The notes under the pieces: generated by a model
What the model was told of the DNA's origin: nothing
Databases searched by the model: none
The model's input: only the letters and a program-made list of their open reading frames with translations
Position numbers and translations under genes: made by a program
From: an uncultured Bacteroidaceae bacterium
Lineage (GTDB): Bacteria; Bacteroidota; Bacteroidia; Bacteroidales; Bacteroidaceae
Reading direction: 5' to 3'
Length of the DNA: 53,461 nt
NCBI GenBank assembly: GCA_905236985.1
Contig: CAJORF010000040.1
Coordinates: 1 to 53,461, forward strand
In this document: positions 27,701-35,800 of the stretch, piece after piece
Layout of the letters: each line of letters opens with the position of its first letter
How positions within the stretch are numbered: position 1 is the stretch's first letter

Positions 27701-28640
27701 CATCAAGAACCTCTTCGACTTCGACGAGGGCACTACATGGCACACCGCTTGGGATCAACCCAACGCCACGCCCTTCGACATCATCATCGACCTCCACGTT
27801 GTCGCACAGCTCGACCAAATCCAGTACATCCCGCGTCCTGACGGCGGTAATGGAACCATCACGCGTGCCCAGCTCAGCTATAGCCTCGACAAGCAGATTT
27901 GGAGCGATCCCGTCGCCTTCAAGGGCACGACCCAGCTCACAGCCCAACCCACAGCCCGTTATCTCCGCATACACGTTGAGGAATCGCGCGGCGGCTTTGG
28001 TAGTGGCCAGCAGATCTATGTCTTCCGCGTGCCTGGCTCGGAGATGATGATTCCGGGTGACATCAACCACGACAACCGCATCGACGAGAACGACTTCACC
28101 TCCTACCTCAACTACACTGGTTTGCGTCAAGGCGACGGCGACTTCGAAGGCTATATCTCGCGCGGCGACCTCAACAACAATGGACTCATCGACGCTTACG
28201 ACATCAGTGCCGTGGGCATCGAACTGGAGAGCGGTGTCAGCAGCCGACGCGTGCCTACTGTGGCCGGAGAGATCAGCGTCACTGCCGACAAGGCACAAGC
28301 GAACGCAGGTGATGTCATCACCCTCACCGTCAAGGGCAAGGGACTCCAGAGCGTCAACGCCCTCAGCTTCGCCCTGCCTTACGACGCTCAAGTATGGGAA
28401 TACGTCGGCATAGAACCTTCTGGCATGAAGGAAATGCGCAACATGACCTACGACCGCCTGCACTCCAACGGTCAGAAAGCCCTCTATCCGACCTTCGTCA
28501 ACTGCGGCGAGCATCCCTATCTCGAAGGCGATACAACGTTGCTGACCATCCGTTTCCGGGCCAAGCAGAAGACCCAAGTCGCGCTGAAGGCACAGGATGG
28601 CATGATTGTGGACAAGTACATGAACAACATCACCTTCTAA
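24780..28640 (+). CDS. GH31 glycoside hydrolase with FN3, discoidin-like, dockerin-like and cohesin-like modules
   Basis: A 1286-residue exported enzyme. The start at 24780 gives a clean signal peptide (MTLKRSSFLALFVLLTVPQI...FAS). The N-terminal beta domain (about 20-250) precedes a GH31 barrel: the nucleophile is probably D447 in LKTDVAWVG and the acid/base D499 in WTGDQTGGEW, followed by GLSGQPNISSDMDG. C-terminal modules follow: FN3 (about 870-955), F5/8-type-C-like (about 956-1090), a dockerin-like pair of calcium loops (GDINHDNRIDENDF near 1093 and GDLNNNGLIDAYD), and a cohesin-like beta domain to the end. GH31 enzymes cleave alpha-glucosidic or alpha-xylosidic bonds; the specificity is unknown. 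A 108-nt palindromic element (25635-25742) adds 36 residues in frame before the catalytic region. Confidence 0.88.
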   Translation: MTLKRSSFLALFVLLTVPQILFASITVTRLNPTTVEVRSTDGQTLTLDFYGPHIVRLFLDPQGGILRDPVAQPPAQILVSQPRCAVGDLTIEESEAFFRVQTPEMVVSIARDNGLLSFANRKAGRIVTRQLDAAAGTTTGISFGGFYFDGKRVSTVLTAAEDEFFYGGGVQNGRFSHKGNIIAIENTNNWTDGGVASPTPFYWSTAGYGILWHTFRPGKYDFGATEAGKVKLSHEENYLDLFLMIDDGCVPLLNDFYQLTGHPVLLPKFGFYEGHLNAYNRDYWYRPTPDPSRQGGEELRDDRFLQANGLPSLTGGVGGGSFFEDGHFYKESQKPVDGGIRESLNGELEGNYQFSARAVIDRYEKADMPLGWVLPNDGYGACYGQTATLEGNVENLRQFGDYARSKGVEIGLWTQSDLHPKEGVEALLQRDIVREVRDAGVRVLKTDVAWVGAGYSFGLNGVADVGNIMPYYGDDARPFIISLDGWAGTQRYAGIWTGDQTGGEWEYIRFHIPTYIGSGLSGQPNISSDMDGIFGGKNIPVNVRDFQWKTFTPMQLNMDGWGSNPKYPQALGEPATSINRQYLKLKSELMPYTYAIAKEAVDGLPMIRPTGREAVSCFNYEFLYGPSILVAPIYQNTAADAKGNDIRNNIYLPEGQWVDWFTGACFEGGRIINNFDAPLWKLPVFVRRGAIIPMTNPHNNPSLEDRSTRAFLIYPLGHSEFTAYDDDGRTQAYLRGESATTLVTSDLNEKGRAIITINPTKGTFTGMEKMQKTEFRIPSASVPKKMKLTANGKKLDYLLTTEQNGGGSPNLPSAVGSVDSGSSAVTLRISTREPFDITATTLKLTIDDYAFDTTDHQLTRSGTLAQPTLLLDEWEDGCISPSAYTLPLQWTAVENADYYEIEHLGQIYSTIKNNTFTLEDLKPETNYEVRVRAVNHDGKGAWIREKLRTSPDPLRFAIHGITAECTIPDQGGQRIKNLFDFDEGTTWHTAWDQPNATPFDIIIDLHVVAQLDQIQYIPRPDGGNGTITRAQLSYSLDKQIWSDPVAFKGTTQLTAQPTARYLRIHVEESRGGFGSGQQIYVFRVPGSEMMIPGDINHDNRIDENDFTSYLNYTGLRQGDGDFEGYISRGDLNNNGLIDAYDISAVGIELESGVSSRRVPTVAGEISVTADKAQANAGDVITLTVKGKGLQSVNALSFALPYDAQVWEYVGIEPSGMKEMRNMTYDRLHSNGQKALYPTFVNCGEHPYLEGDTTLLTIRFRAKQKTQVALKAQDGMIVDKYMNNITF
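25635..25742. repeat. 108-nt GC-rich palindromic element inside the GH31 coding sequence
   Basis: The ends AGACCCACCCCTGACCCC... and ...TTGGAGGTGGGTCT are inverted (19 of 22 positions). Each arm is itself a hairpin (CCCTCCCGTCAGGGAGGG and CCCTCCCTCACGGGAGGG). Length is exactly 36 codons with no stop, reading PTPDPSRQGGEE ... LPSLTGGVGGG. It resembles the elements at 21814 and 52288. Confidence 0.85.
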
Positions 28641-28656
28641 CGAGTTGACACCGACG

Positions 28657-29634
28657 ATGAAGAAGCTGTTGCTCGTCCTTTGCACCTTGGCGGTTGTGGC
28701 CTGCTATAATGCGCCACAGCAGATCATCCTGACCACCGAGCCAGAGGTCAGCGACAGCACTTCGCAACAACTGCAACGCCCATACGGTGTGGGCTACAAC
28801 CTCGTCGTTCGCGCCGATAGTCTGCTGTTGCAAGAAGACCGCCCGATGCACTGGTGTCAAGGCGTAGCAGAGACAAGCGACAGCCTGTGGGTGTTCCGCA
28901 GCGACGCCATTGTAGTGGCAGCCATTACCGTCATCCCCGAGGACTGCATCGATAGCGTATGGGTGAAGGTGGCGCGCGATCAGTTCACAATGGGCTGGAC
29001 CCACGAGCACGACCTGCTCAGCGCGGCGCAGCCCGACGACCCCATCAGCGCCTTCATCAGCTTCTTCTCCGACAACCACGTCCTGTGGTTCCTCGTCGTG
29101 GTGGGCTGTGTCGTGGTGACATTGACGCTCTTGGCCATCAAGCGGTGGCGCATCCGTATGGTGCTTCTTGATGACATCCCCAGTGCCTATCCCACGTTCC
29201 TTACTTTGGCACTCGTTTGCTCTGCATGGCTCTATGCCTACATCCAGTACTACCAGCCTCAGCAGTGGGTGGAGTTCTATTTCCACCCTACGCTTAACCC
29301 GCTGTCACAACCGCCCGTGCTCTGCGCCTTCCTCTTCACGGTGTGGGCGTTGGTGCTATTGACTGCGGTGTCCGTGGAGAGTGCCTTCGAGTACCTCAAG
29401 CCACTCGATGCCTTGCTCTATCTCCTCTCGTTGCTCGGTGTGTGTGTGGTCATCTATCTCGTTGTCTCGCTCACCGCTTGGACGTGGGTGTGCCATCTGC
29501 TATGCCTCGGCTACTTCCTCTTTGCGCTCTACCGCTATTTCCGCTATGCACGCGCCCGCTACTACTGCGGCGATTGCCATCGCAAACTGCAACATAAGGG
29601 TAAATGCCCCTACTGCGGAGCCATAAACGAATAA
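28657..29634 (+). CDS. Membrane protein with lipoprotein-like signal, SH3-like region and C-terminal zinc ribbon
   Basis: A 325-residue protein. A signal with a possible lipobox (VVAC, Cys near 16) is followed by a periplasmic region of about 115 residues. YGVGYNLVVRADSLLL and VWVKVARDQFTMGWTHEHDL in that region look like an SH3-type domain. About five membrane helices follow (near 127-147, 165-185, 206-225, 240-262 and 268-285). A C-terminal zinc ribbon carries two CxxC pairs (YYCGDCHRK and GKCPYCGAINE). The ATG at 28657 is preferred to the TTG at 28645 because it starts the signal peptide. It follows the GH31 stop by 16 bp and is probably co-transcribed. Function is unknown; sensing or assembly at the membrane is a guess. 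Confidence 0.6.
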   Translation: MKKLLLVLCTLAVVACYNAPQQIILTTEPEVSDSTSQQLQRPYGVGYNLVVRADSLLLQEDRPMHWCQGVAETSDSLWVFRSDAIVVAAITVIPEDCIDSVWVKVARDQFTMGWTHEHDLLSAAQPDDPISAFISFFSDNHVLWFLVVVGCVVVTLTLLAIKRWRIRMVLLDDIPSAYPTFLTLALVCSAWLYAYIQYYQPQQWVEFYFHPTLNPLSQPPVLCAFLFTVWALVLLTAVSVESAFEYLKPLDALLYLLSLLGVCVVIYLVVSLTAWTWVCHLLCLGYFLFALYRYFRYARARYYCGDCHRKLQHKGKCPYCGAINE

Positions 29635-29662
29635 AAGTTTTCACTTTTTCCTCCTTTCTTGC

Positions 29663-29691
29663 TTGCAGTTCAGAAAATTATTGTAACTTTG
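29663..29691 (+). promoter_or_regulatory. Promoter (TTG-N18-TAACTTTG) for the nucleotidyltransferase
   Basis: The -33-type TTG is at 29663-29665, spaced 18 bp from the TAACTTTG box at 29684-29691. A leader of about 50 nt precedes the ATG at 29748. Confidence 0.7.
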
Positions 29692-29747
29692 CGCACACGT
29701 ATCAAAAAGGAAACATCTCAAACAACACTTTAAACCCCAGTTAACCT

Positions 29748-30659
29748 ATGAAACCAACTCTTTTCCTCCTCGCTGCAGGTATGGGCAGCCGCTATGGCGG
29801 TCTCAAGCAGCTCGACGCACTCGGCCCCAACGGCGAAACCATCATGGACTACTCCATCTACGATGCCATTCAGGCTGGCTTTGGTAAGATCGTATGGGTC
29901 ATCCGTCGTGACTTCGAGGATCAGTTCCGCAACCAGATCCTGAAGAAATACGAAGGTCACGTGCCCTGCGAGCTCTGTTTCCAGGCCCTCGATGACCTGC
30001 CCGAAGGCTTCACCGTACCTGAAGGCCGTGTTAAACCGTGGGGCACCAACCACGCCGTGCTCATGGGTAAGGACGTCATTAAAGAACCCTTCTGCGTCAT
30101 CAACTGCGACGACTTCTACAACCGCGACGCTTTCATGGCCATTGGTAAGTTCCTCGCTGACCTCCCCGAAGGCAGCAAGGGCAAGTACGCCATGGTGGGC
30201 TTCCGCGTAGGCAACACCCTCTCTGAGAACGGCAGCGTGGCTCGCGGCATTTGCTCCACCGACGAGAACGGCAACCTCAAGGACATCGTAGAGCGCACCG
30301 AGATCGAGACCATCGACGGCGTGATCTGCTACAAGGAAGACGGCGAATGGAAGCCCGTCGGCGGTGAGAATGTACCCGTCTCGATGAATATGTGGGGCTT
30401 CACGCCCGACTACTTCGCCTACAGCGAGGAATACTTCAAGGAGTTCCTCTCTGATCCGAAGAACATGGAGAACCTCAAGGCCGAGTTCTTCATCCCCCTC
30501 ATGATCGATAAGCTCATCAACGAGGGTACGGCTACCTGCAAGGTTCTCGACACCACCAGCAAGTGGTTCGGTGTGACCTACGCAGCCGACCGTCCAGGCA
30601 CCGTGGAGCGCATCAAGTCTCTCGTCGATGCCGGCGTCTATCCCTCTCCCCTATTCTGA
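29748..30659 (+). CDS. Sugar-phosphate nucleotidyltransferase family protein
   Basis: A 303-residue cytosolic protein with an NTP_transferase fold. The nucleotide-binding start is LFLLAAGMGSRYGGLKQL (residues 5-22), a G-rich loop with Arg/Lys as in glucose-1-phosphate or mannose-1-phosphate nucleotidyltransferases. KPWGTNHAVLMGKD near 100 and the metal-binding INCDDFYNRDAF near 120 complete the active-site pattern. The C-terminal part lacks a left-handed beta-helix, so it is a stand-alone transferase. Sugar and nucleotide specificity cannot be read from the sequence. It is a single-gene unit with its own promoter and a strong terminator. Confidence 0.82.
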   Translation: MKPTLFLLAAGMGSRYGGLKQLDALGPNGETIMDYSIYDAIQAGFGKIVWVIRRDFEDQFRNQILKKYEGHVPCELCFQALDDLPEGFTVPEGRVKPWGTNHAVLMGKDVIKEPFCVINCDDFYNRDAFMAIGKFLADLPEGSKGKYAMVGFRVGNTLSENGSVARGICSTDENGNLKDIVERTEIETIDGVICYKEDGEWKPVGGENVPVSMNMWGFTPDYFAYSEEYFKEFLSDPKNMENLKAEFFIPLMIDKLINEGTATCKVLDTTSKWFGVTYAADRPGTVERIKSLVDAGVYPSPLF

Positions 30660-30680
30660 TCATTCTTTAAGAACACGACT

Positions 30681-30721
30681 GCAAAAGAGGCTGTGTCCAC
30701 TCGCGACACAGCCTCTTTTGC
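30681..30721 (+). terminator. Strong intrinsic terminator
   Basis: Perfect 17-bp arms GCAAAAGAGGCTGTGTC (30681-30697) and GACACAGCCTCTTTTGC (30705-30721) with a 7-nt loop. The A-rich/T-rich flanks make it bidirectional. Confidence 0.9.
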
Positions 30722-30754
30722 ATTGCCACAGACATCTACGAAATGATCAATAGT

Positions 30755-30991
30755 ATCAGCCACAATGAAGACACTTGGCAGAAATATGTAGATAGCGGAC
30801 AGATGATAAACTTTGATATGGCGTTTACGTTAAAAGCAATATAACACCAAGACAGAAAGGCTCAGAAAGATTTCCTTCACCACTCATCCTTCATTCATAT
30901 TTCTTCATTCTTCATTCACAACTTCTTCTCCTTCTTCCATCAGATATCTGCCTTGTCTTATTGCTACTGAACACATATAGAGTTTCTTTCC
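30755..30991 (+). repeat. Direct repeat copy 1 (237 bp) flanking the toxin-antitoxin genes
   Basis: It matches 31877-32120 with about ten substitutions and a 7-nt indel in a CTTCTTC tract. Both copies carry the same open reading tail (SHNED.WQKYVDSGQMINFD...) and a low-complexity TTCATTC section. Confidence 0.95.
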
Positions 30992-31142
30992 AAGATTATG
31001 CTACCATTTCTGGCATTTGCTGATAGTCATCTGTTCTTCTCCCTGATGGGCGCTATCAGGAATGGCAGCACGTTTGTATTCGTGCTTAATGCTGGGAACG
31101 GGGCTATTTTTGTCTGTTTTCATCTTTTTTATGTTGTTTTTG

Positions 31143-31173
31143 TTTGTCTATTCAAAGGTAATATGTACTTTTG
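31143..31173 (+). promoter_or_regulatory. Promoter (TTTG-N19-TACTTTTG) of the toxin-antitoxin operon
   Basis: TTTG (31143-31146) and TACTTTTG (31166-31173) are separated by 19 bp, a textbook Bacteroidetes promoter. The ATG of the antitoxin is 28 bp downstream with GAAAGACAGGA in front of it. Confidence 0.8.
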
Positions 31174-31201
31174 CAGTCGAAATCAAAAGAAAGACAGGAT
31201 T

Positions 31202-31441
31202 ATGACATCACTACAGCTAAATGCAGAACTCTTCCGCGAGCTCAGTATCATCGCTGAAGATGAGAACCTGATGCAGAAAGCCTTGAAGTACATCAAGAAG
31301 CTAACGGCTAAGAAACAGGCAATGGACGAGACAGAATATATCATGTCCTCTCCTGCAATGGTTGATATTCTTCGCCAAGGGGACGAAGACATCAAGAATG
31401 GACGAGGTCGTGTTGTATCATTGGATGAGATATGGAAATAA
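31202..31441 (+). CDS. Antitoxin partner of a YoeB-type toxin
   Basis: A 79-residue protein starting MTSLQLNAELFRELSIIAED. A helical first half (to KYIKKLTAKKQ, about residue 38) is followed by a short flexible second half ending VVSLDEIWK, the usual shape of a toxin-neutralising tail. The sequence does not look like the classical YefM/Phd antitoxin but like small Bacteroidetes antitoxins paired with Txe/YoeB. It overlaps the toxin gene by 10 bp. The open frame extends upstream to 30998, but the promoter lies between 31143 and 31173, so ATG 31202 is the real start. It probably binds its own promoter with the toxin; inferred from the family pattern. Confidence 0.8.
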   Translation: MTSLQLNAELFRELSIIAEDENLMQKALKYIKKLTAKKQAMDETEYIMSSPAMVDILRQGDEDIKNGRGRVVSLDEIWK

Positions 31442-31698
31442 TCTTTCTTCCACAAGCCGATGCTGACTTAGAGTACTGGAAAAGTATAGGTAACGAGCGA
31501 ATTCTGAAGCGTATTAGGGACTTGCTTGAAGACATTCAATTGCATCCATACTCTGGCATCGGTAAACCTGAGGCATTGAAAGGGACAAATGGCAAATGGA
31601 GTCGGCGCATCACAGATGAACACCGCTTAGTTTATTCTATCAGCAGTGGAAGAATCTATGTTTACGTAATCTCTTTGCGTTATCATTATTCTAAATAG
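31432..31698 (+). CDS. Txe/YoeB-family mRNA interferase toxin
   Basis: An 88-residue RelE-superfamily toxin that cleaves mRNA at the ribosome in this family. Visible are FLPQADADLEYWKSIGN at the start, KPEALKGTNGKWSRRITDEHRLVYSI in the middle (catalytic Glu/Arg region), and the terminal RYHYSK with the His-Tyr pair (H85, Y86) typical of YoeB. The overlap with the antitoxin stop region and the single promoter upstream of both make a standard two-gene module. The module is bounded by 240-bp direct repeats. The 3' end touches a decayed minus-strand gene remnant. Confidence 0.9.
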   Translation: MEIIFLPQADADLEYWKSIGNERILKRIRDLLEDIQLHPYSGIGKPEALKGTNGKWSRRITDEHRLVYSISSGRIYVYVISLRYHYSK

Positions 31699-31828
31699 CC
31701 TTTAGTATCTCTTCTTCCAATCTATCTATATCCCGCACTTCCAATAGCTACCACACGCCATAGGTTTTCAGGTTGTTGGCAGCGGGAATCCAATAGTCTT
31801 TCAGATAGTGGCGCTCGGCATCCTCGAT
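31691..31828 (-). pseudogene. Decayed C-terminal fragment, possibly of a restriction helicase
   Basis: The minus strand reads IEDAERHYLKDYWIPAANN, then LKTYGVW, an in-frame TAG (31748-31750), then LLEVRDIDRLEEEILKAI and a stop. The pattern (W-x-PA-NN ... G-W-LLEV-D) resembles the last residues of type III-like restriction helicases. It has no start codon and one internal stop. The family assignment is tentative. Confidence 0.4.
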
Positions 31829-31876
31829 TCAATCTATCAGCGTTTCAAATCAGATAATTCCACTAAGATATCTGGC

Positions 31877-32120
31877 ATCAGCCACAATGAAGACGCTTGG
31901 CAGAAATATGTAGATAGCGGACAGATGATAAACTTTGATATGGCGTTTACGTTAAAAGCAATATAATACCAAGACAGAAAGGCTCAGAAATATTTCCTTC
32001 ACCACTCATCCTTCATTCATATTTCTTCATTCTTCATTCACAACTTCTTCTCCTTCTTCCTTCTTCCATCAGATATCTGCCTCGTCTTATTGCCGCTGAA
32101 CACATTTTGAGTTCCTTTCC
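31877..32120 (+). repeat. Direct repeat copy 2 (244 bp)
   Basis: Second copy of 30755-30991, including the 30-codon open tail and the TTCATTC low-complexity section. The distance between copies is about 1.1 kb and encloses the toxin-antitoxin pair. The 3' end (TCTTATTGC...GAACACAT..TGAG) has a weak third echo near 32771-32800. Confidence 0.95.
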
Positions 32121-32162
32121 GGCTCCGTTTATGAGTTATCTTTAATGAACGAGCAGTATTCT

Positions 32163-32627
32163 TCAAGAGATTTTCTCATCACCTCTTGTGGTATAAGTTT
32201 TCGTTGGTATTCTGCAACCATCTAAAGTCAATATATTGGGCATATCGACAAAAGGCATGTCTAATTGTGCAATTGGCGATTGCACAAATTCATTCAGGCG
32301 GAGTTGTACCCCAAGCCTGTTAAATTCCTCTGTGCTATAAATGTCGTAGAACTTCACCATATTATACAAATGACGCTTTCCGAATCCCCTGCGTTTCGGA
32401 TTCATGCGTTTCAGATAGTCGGCTAATTCGCTGACCACCTTGGCTCCCCAATGGGCAGACTTTAACTGCTGAGAGATGTACTGTCCCACTTCCCAGTTTG
32501 TCAGTAAAGCCTCGGTATTCACCTTCGATATGGCTGACGAACGATGCTGTTCTATGAGTGAATTGACAAACTCGAACTGTTGTTCCAGTTCTGCCAAATT
32601 AGGTATGATTGCTATGGCCTTTTCCAT
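32163..32627 (-). pseudogene. Truncated DUF1016 (YhcG-type) N-terminal domain
   Basis: 154 residues carrying only the N-terminal helical DUF1016 part: LIEQHRSSAISKVNTEALL, TNWEVGQYISQQL and RRGFGKRHLYNMVKFYDIY. Full-length DUF1016 proteins (such as the one at 37363-38460) continue into a PD-(D/E)xK nuclease domain, which is missing here. The last 45 residues (from NRLGVQLRLNEF) look like a degenerate continuation. It could be a decayed gene or a stand-alone DNA-binding fragment. It lies just downstream of repeat copy 2 and 214 bp after the hsdR stop on the same strand. Confidence 0.65.
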
Positions 32628-32841
32628 ATTTAAAATGTTTCTTTAGTTTTATTATGGAATCAACAGACCTCTATATTCAAGGTCGTTCTTTATCATTTCT
32701 TCCATATTCTTATTTCATTTTCAATTGAATCATTTTTCAGTTCAAAATCATCTTAGCGTGAATGGATCAATCTTATTGCTGATGAAAATATATTGAGCTT
32801 ATGAGGTATGTTGTTGCTGGTTTGACGCATATTATCTAATT

Positions 32842-35800
32842 TTATTCCATCCACCCTTCCAAGAAGATATCAAACAACTGGTCGGAATTCTCGGCAAGCA
32901 TCTTCTTGAAAAGGAATACTTGGCCGATGTCCTCACGCTGAGTTAGACTCCGTCGATAACGATTCAACACCTTTCGGTATTCTTCCTGTTTGAGTTCATT
33001 GGTAAAAGTATTGTCATGTAGCACAGCCATAAAACGAGTGTCCGAAACGAAAGACGCAAACATCTGATTGATTTCCGCCAACCATCTCTGAGCTTCTTCA
33101 GCAGAAAGTTCTTCTTTGGCGTTCCACCTGCGTATCACCTCTAATATGTCTTGTTCTGGCGTTGAGGTACGCGTCCCATTCGAGCCACCATCACCACGTT
33201 CCGGCTCCTCTGGCACGTCGTCTTCATCACTCTCGTCTTCTCCCTCAGATATAGTAATGCCAGGAACTTCATCATCGGTTTCAATGTCTGGCCTTATCAC
33301 GCCATCTTCACTTGAGATGTTCATTAGGCTTCTGTATATGCGACAATATATCTCCCAGAACTTTAGGAAAATGCCATCACGATACTTTGCATCTATCTCA
33401 TAGACTTCCTCCAGCATCATCAAGGCTGCCGCATATCTGCCAATCAGCCGACGAATACGTTTTGCCTCGTTAACGACATCTATATGGTTGTCATCACCTC
33501 TCGCTGCTTCTTCCTGTGCAGCACGTTCGAATTGAATTCGAATCCACTGACGCAAGCCATCTTCCATTTGTAACATGAATGCCACATCATTGCGATGTGC
33601 TTTGTAAGCTTCAAACCAACGTTGGTAGGGTTCAGTACCGGTTAAGTCGTTGTATTGGCTTTCCACTAGACGTGCTTCTGCCTCAGGATTAAAGCCAGAG
33701 ACCGTCGTACCGCAATAGGTCCTGAAAGCTTCTTTGATATTTGCTACATTTACGTTTCTCCATGACAAATCAACAATATGGCACTCCTCCTTATATTTGC
33801 ATGTGCGGTTAACGCGAGAAATGGTTTGAATGGCATTGATGTCGCTGATTTCTTTGTCCAAGAACAAGGTATGCAGCTTTGGCTCGTCGAACCCTGTTTG
33901 CAGTTTATCCACAACAATCATCAGTCCGTTCTTAGCCTGTTTGAAGTTCTGGATAACTTGCTCTTCTGTCATATTGTTGTTCATCGAGGAGCTTGCTTCA
34001 TACTCCTGATTGTCGCTATAGACAATAGCGATAGGAGCATCTTTGTATCGACGATACTTCGGATCCTCGCACTTCTGTTCCATCAAGCGACGGATGATGT
34101 TACAATAGCTTATGGCATTAGGAATACTCGAAACAGCCAGCATGGCTTTACCTGTTCCGTGTATCTTTCCATAGACGAGGCTTACCAGACGGTTAACGAT
34201 GAACTGTGCCAATTTCTCCATACGCTCAGGATTGGCATAGATTCTAGCCTTTTCCAATAGAACCCGCTGTCCTTCCTCCGTTGGATCCACGCCTTCGGGC
34301 AGTTCAAAATGCATTGTCGTTACAACCGGGATGATATGCTTCGTTGGATCAAGAATATAGCCATCGGCAATAGCTTCCTTCATGGTGTAACTGTCAAATG
34401 GTATCCACAAGGGTATGTGGGCACGGTCGCTCTTGAACTCACCGTAGCGGGCAAGAATCTTCTCACTGGGCGTAGCCGTGAAACCGATAATCAAATTCTT
34501 CTTTTTTGAGATTCGGTTATGTTCTGCAGAAGTCACTATTGTTTCCTGCAACTGGTCAAACAGATTTACCATCTCGCGATTGTTGTCGCCAGTATTCGAA
34601 CGGTGGATCTCGTCTATCAGGAAAGCCACACGCATCTTTTCCAGTTTCTTGCCAGACTTATTGATGGCGTTTTGCAGATCAAGGAACTTCTGGATATTGA
34701 CCACAATGATTCGGCGTGTGTCAGTCAGCGCATCCACAAATGTCTTCTGGTCACGAGCCTCTACAAACATCGACTTGTCGATATTCATGTTATACATCAT
34801 GGTGTCCAGCTGGTCGCGCAACTGCAAACGGTCAACCACAATCAGTATCTTATCGTAAGCCCATGCATTCTGGAAGCGCATATCCTTCAGCTGTAATGCT
34901 GTCCAGCCGATGATATTGCTCTTACCAAAGCCCGCAGCATACTGCATCAGAAGCGAATAGACATATTTGTTGTTATAGTACGAATCACGCTTACGGATGA
35001 TGTCGTCAATTATCTCCGGACTTACATCCAGCGCTTCCAATTCCCGGCGAAGTCGGCGGGCATAGAAGTCTGCATCTTGCTCCTTCTCCAACATCTCACG
35101 AACACGATTGATAACCTTGTCGCAACCGAACTTCTGCTTGGGACGGGGTGAAATCAAGGTGCCGCGATTACTGGTGCGTACACGTTTTCCGCGTTCCATC
35201 TTGTAGTTATATTGCAAGAAGTTGTAGTATAGGATTTCCCGTTCTATCATCTTCTTGCTGTACAAGTTTGTCATCACCTCTTCAAAGCGCTCCTCTTCTG
35301 AAAGTAGAGGATTGCTCAGCGGGTAAATCTTGAAATTCTTTTCAACCTCCGGACGGTATTGGGTAACGGTTGTTGTCCTGTCGAAGAATCCCTTGCGTGC
35401 CTCGTCAAAGTAGTTGGCGATGCCTCGCAGCACGTACGTCTCGTTGACATCAGTCGCAACCAGATGGATGGCTTTCTCAAAGATCTGAAGTGTGGTTTTG
35501 TGTTCAGATTTAACCTCATTTGGACGCATACGTTCACGATCTGCCATCCCTTTCACCGATTCCAGATAGTCTGTGATTATCTTTCCGCGCCCCTTAGTAG
35601 CTGCCCATTGACCATTTGTAACGCTCTTCAGTTCCATATACCCGAGAAAGATGCCATTAACAAAGAACGACACATCTGGGCGTATCTTCAAAAGAGTGAT
35701 GCCATCGCTCACGATATTGTGTGGCATCTCCTCTACGGCTGCAAATATGTTCTTTTGGAAATCAGCATCGCCCCCCAGCTCTGTGCCAGACACATAGAAT

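Larger units (their letters stand above)
30722..31201. other. Non-coding stretch holding repeat copy 1 and the toxin-antitoxin leader
   Basis: No convincing gene. It contains direct-repeat copy 1 (30755-30991). A 30-codon open 3' reading remnant there ends in INFDMAFTLKAI-stop. The remainder (30992-31142) is T-rich, with an imperfect inverted pair GCTACCATTTCTG (from 30999) / CAGGAATGGCAGC (to about 31070). The promoter of the toxin-antitoxin pair closes the stretch. Confidence 0.6.

Noticed and set aside
27210..28685. 491-codon open frame on the minus strand opposite GH31
   Set aside because: It is a shadow of the plus-strand gene's codon bias; no start signal or domain pattern was seen.
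30998..31201. N-terminal extension of the antitoxin
   Set aside because: It spans the -33/-7 promoter and has no conserved character.
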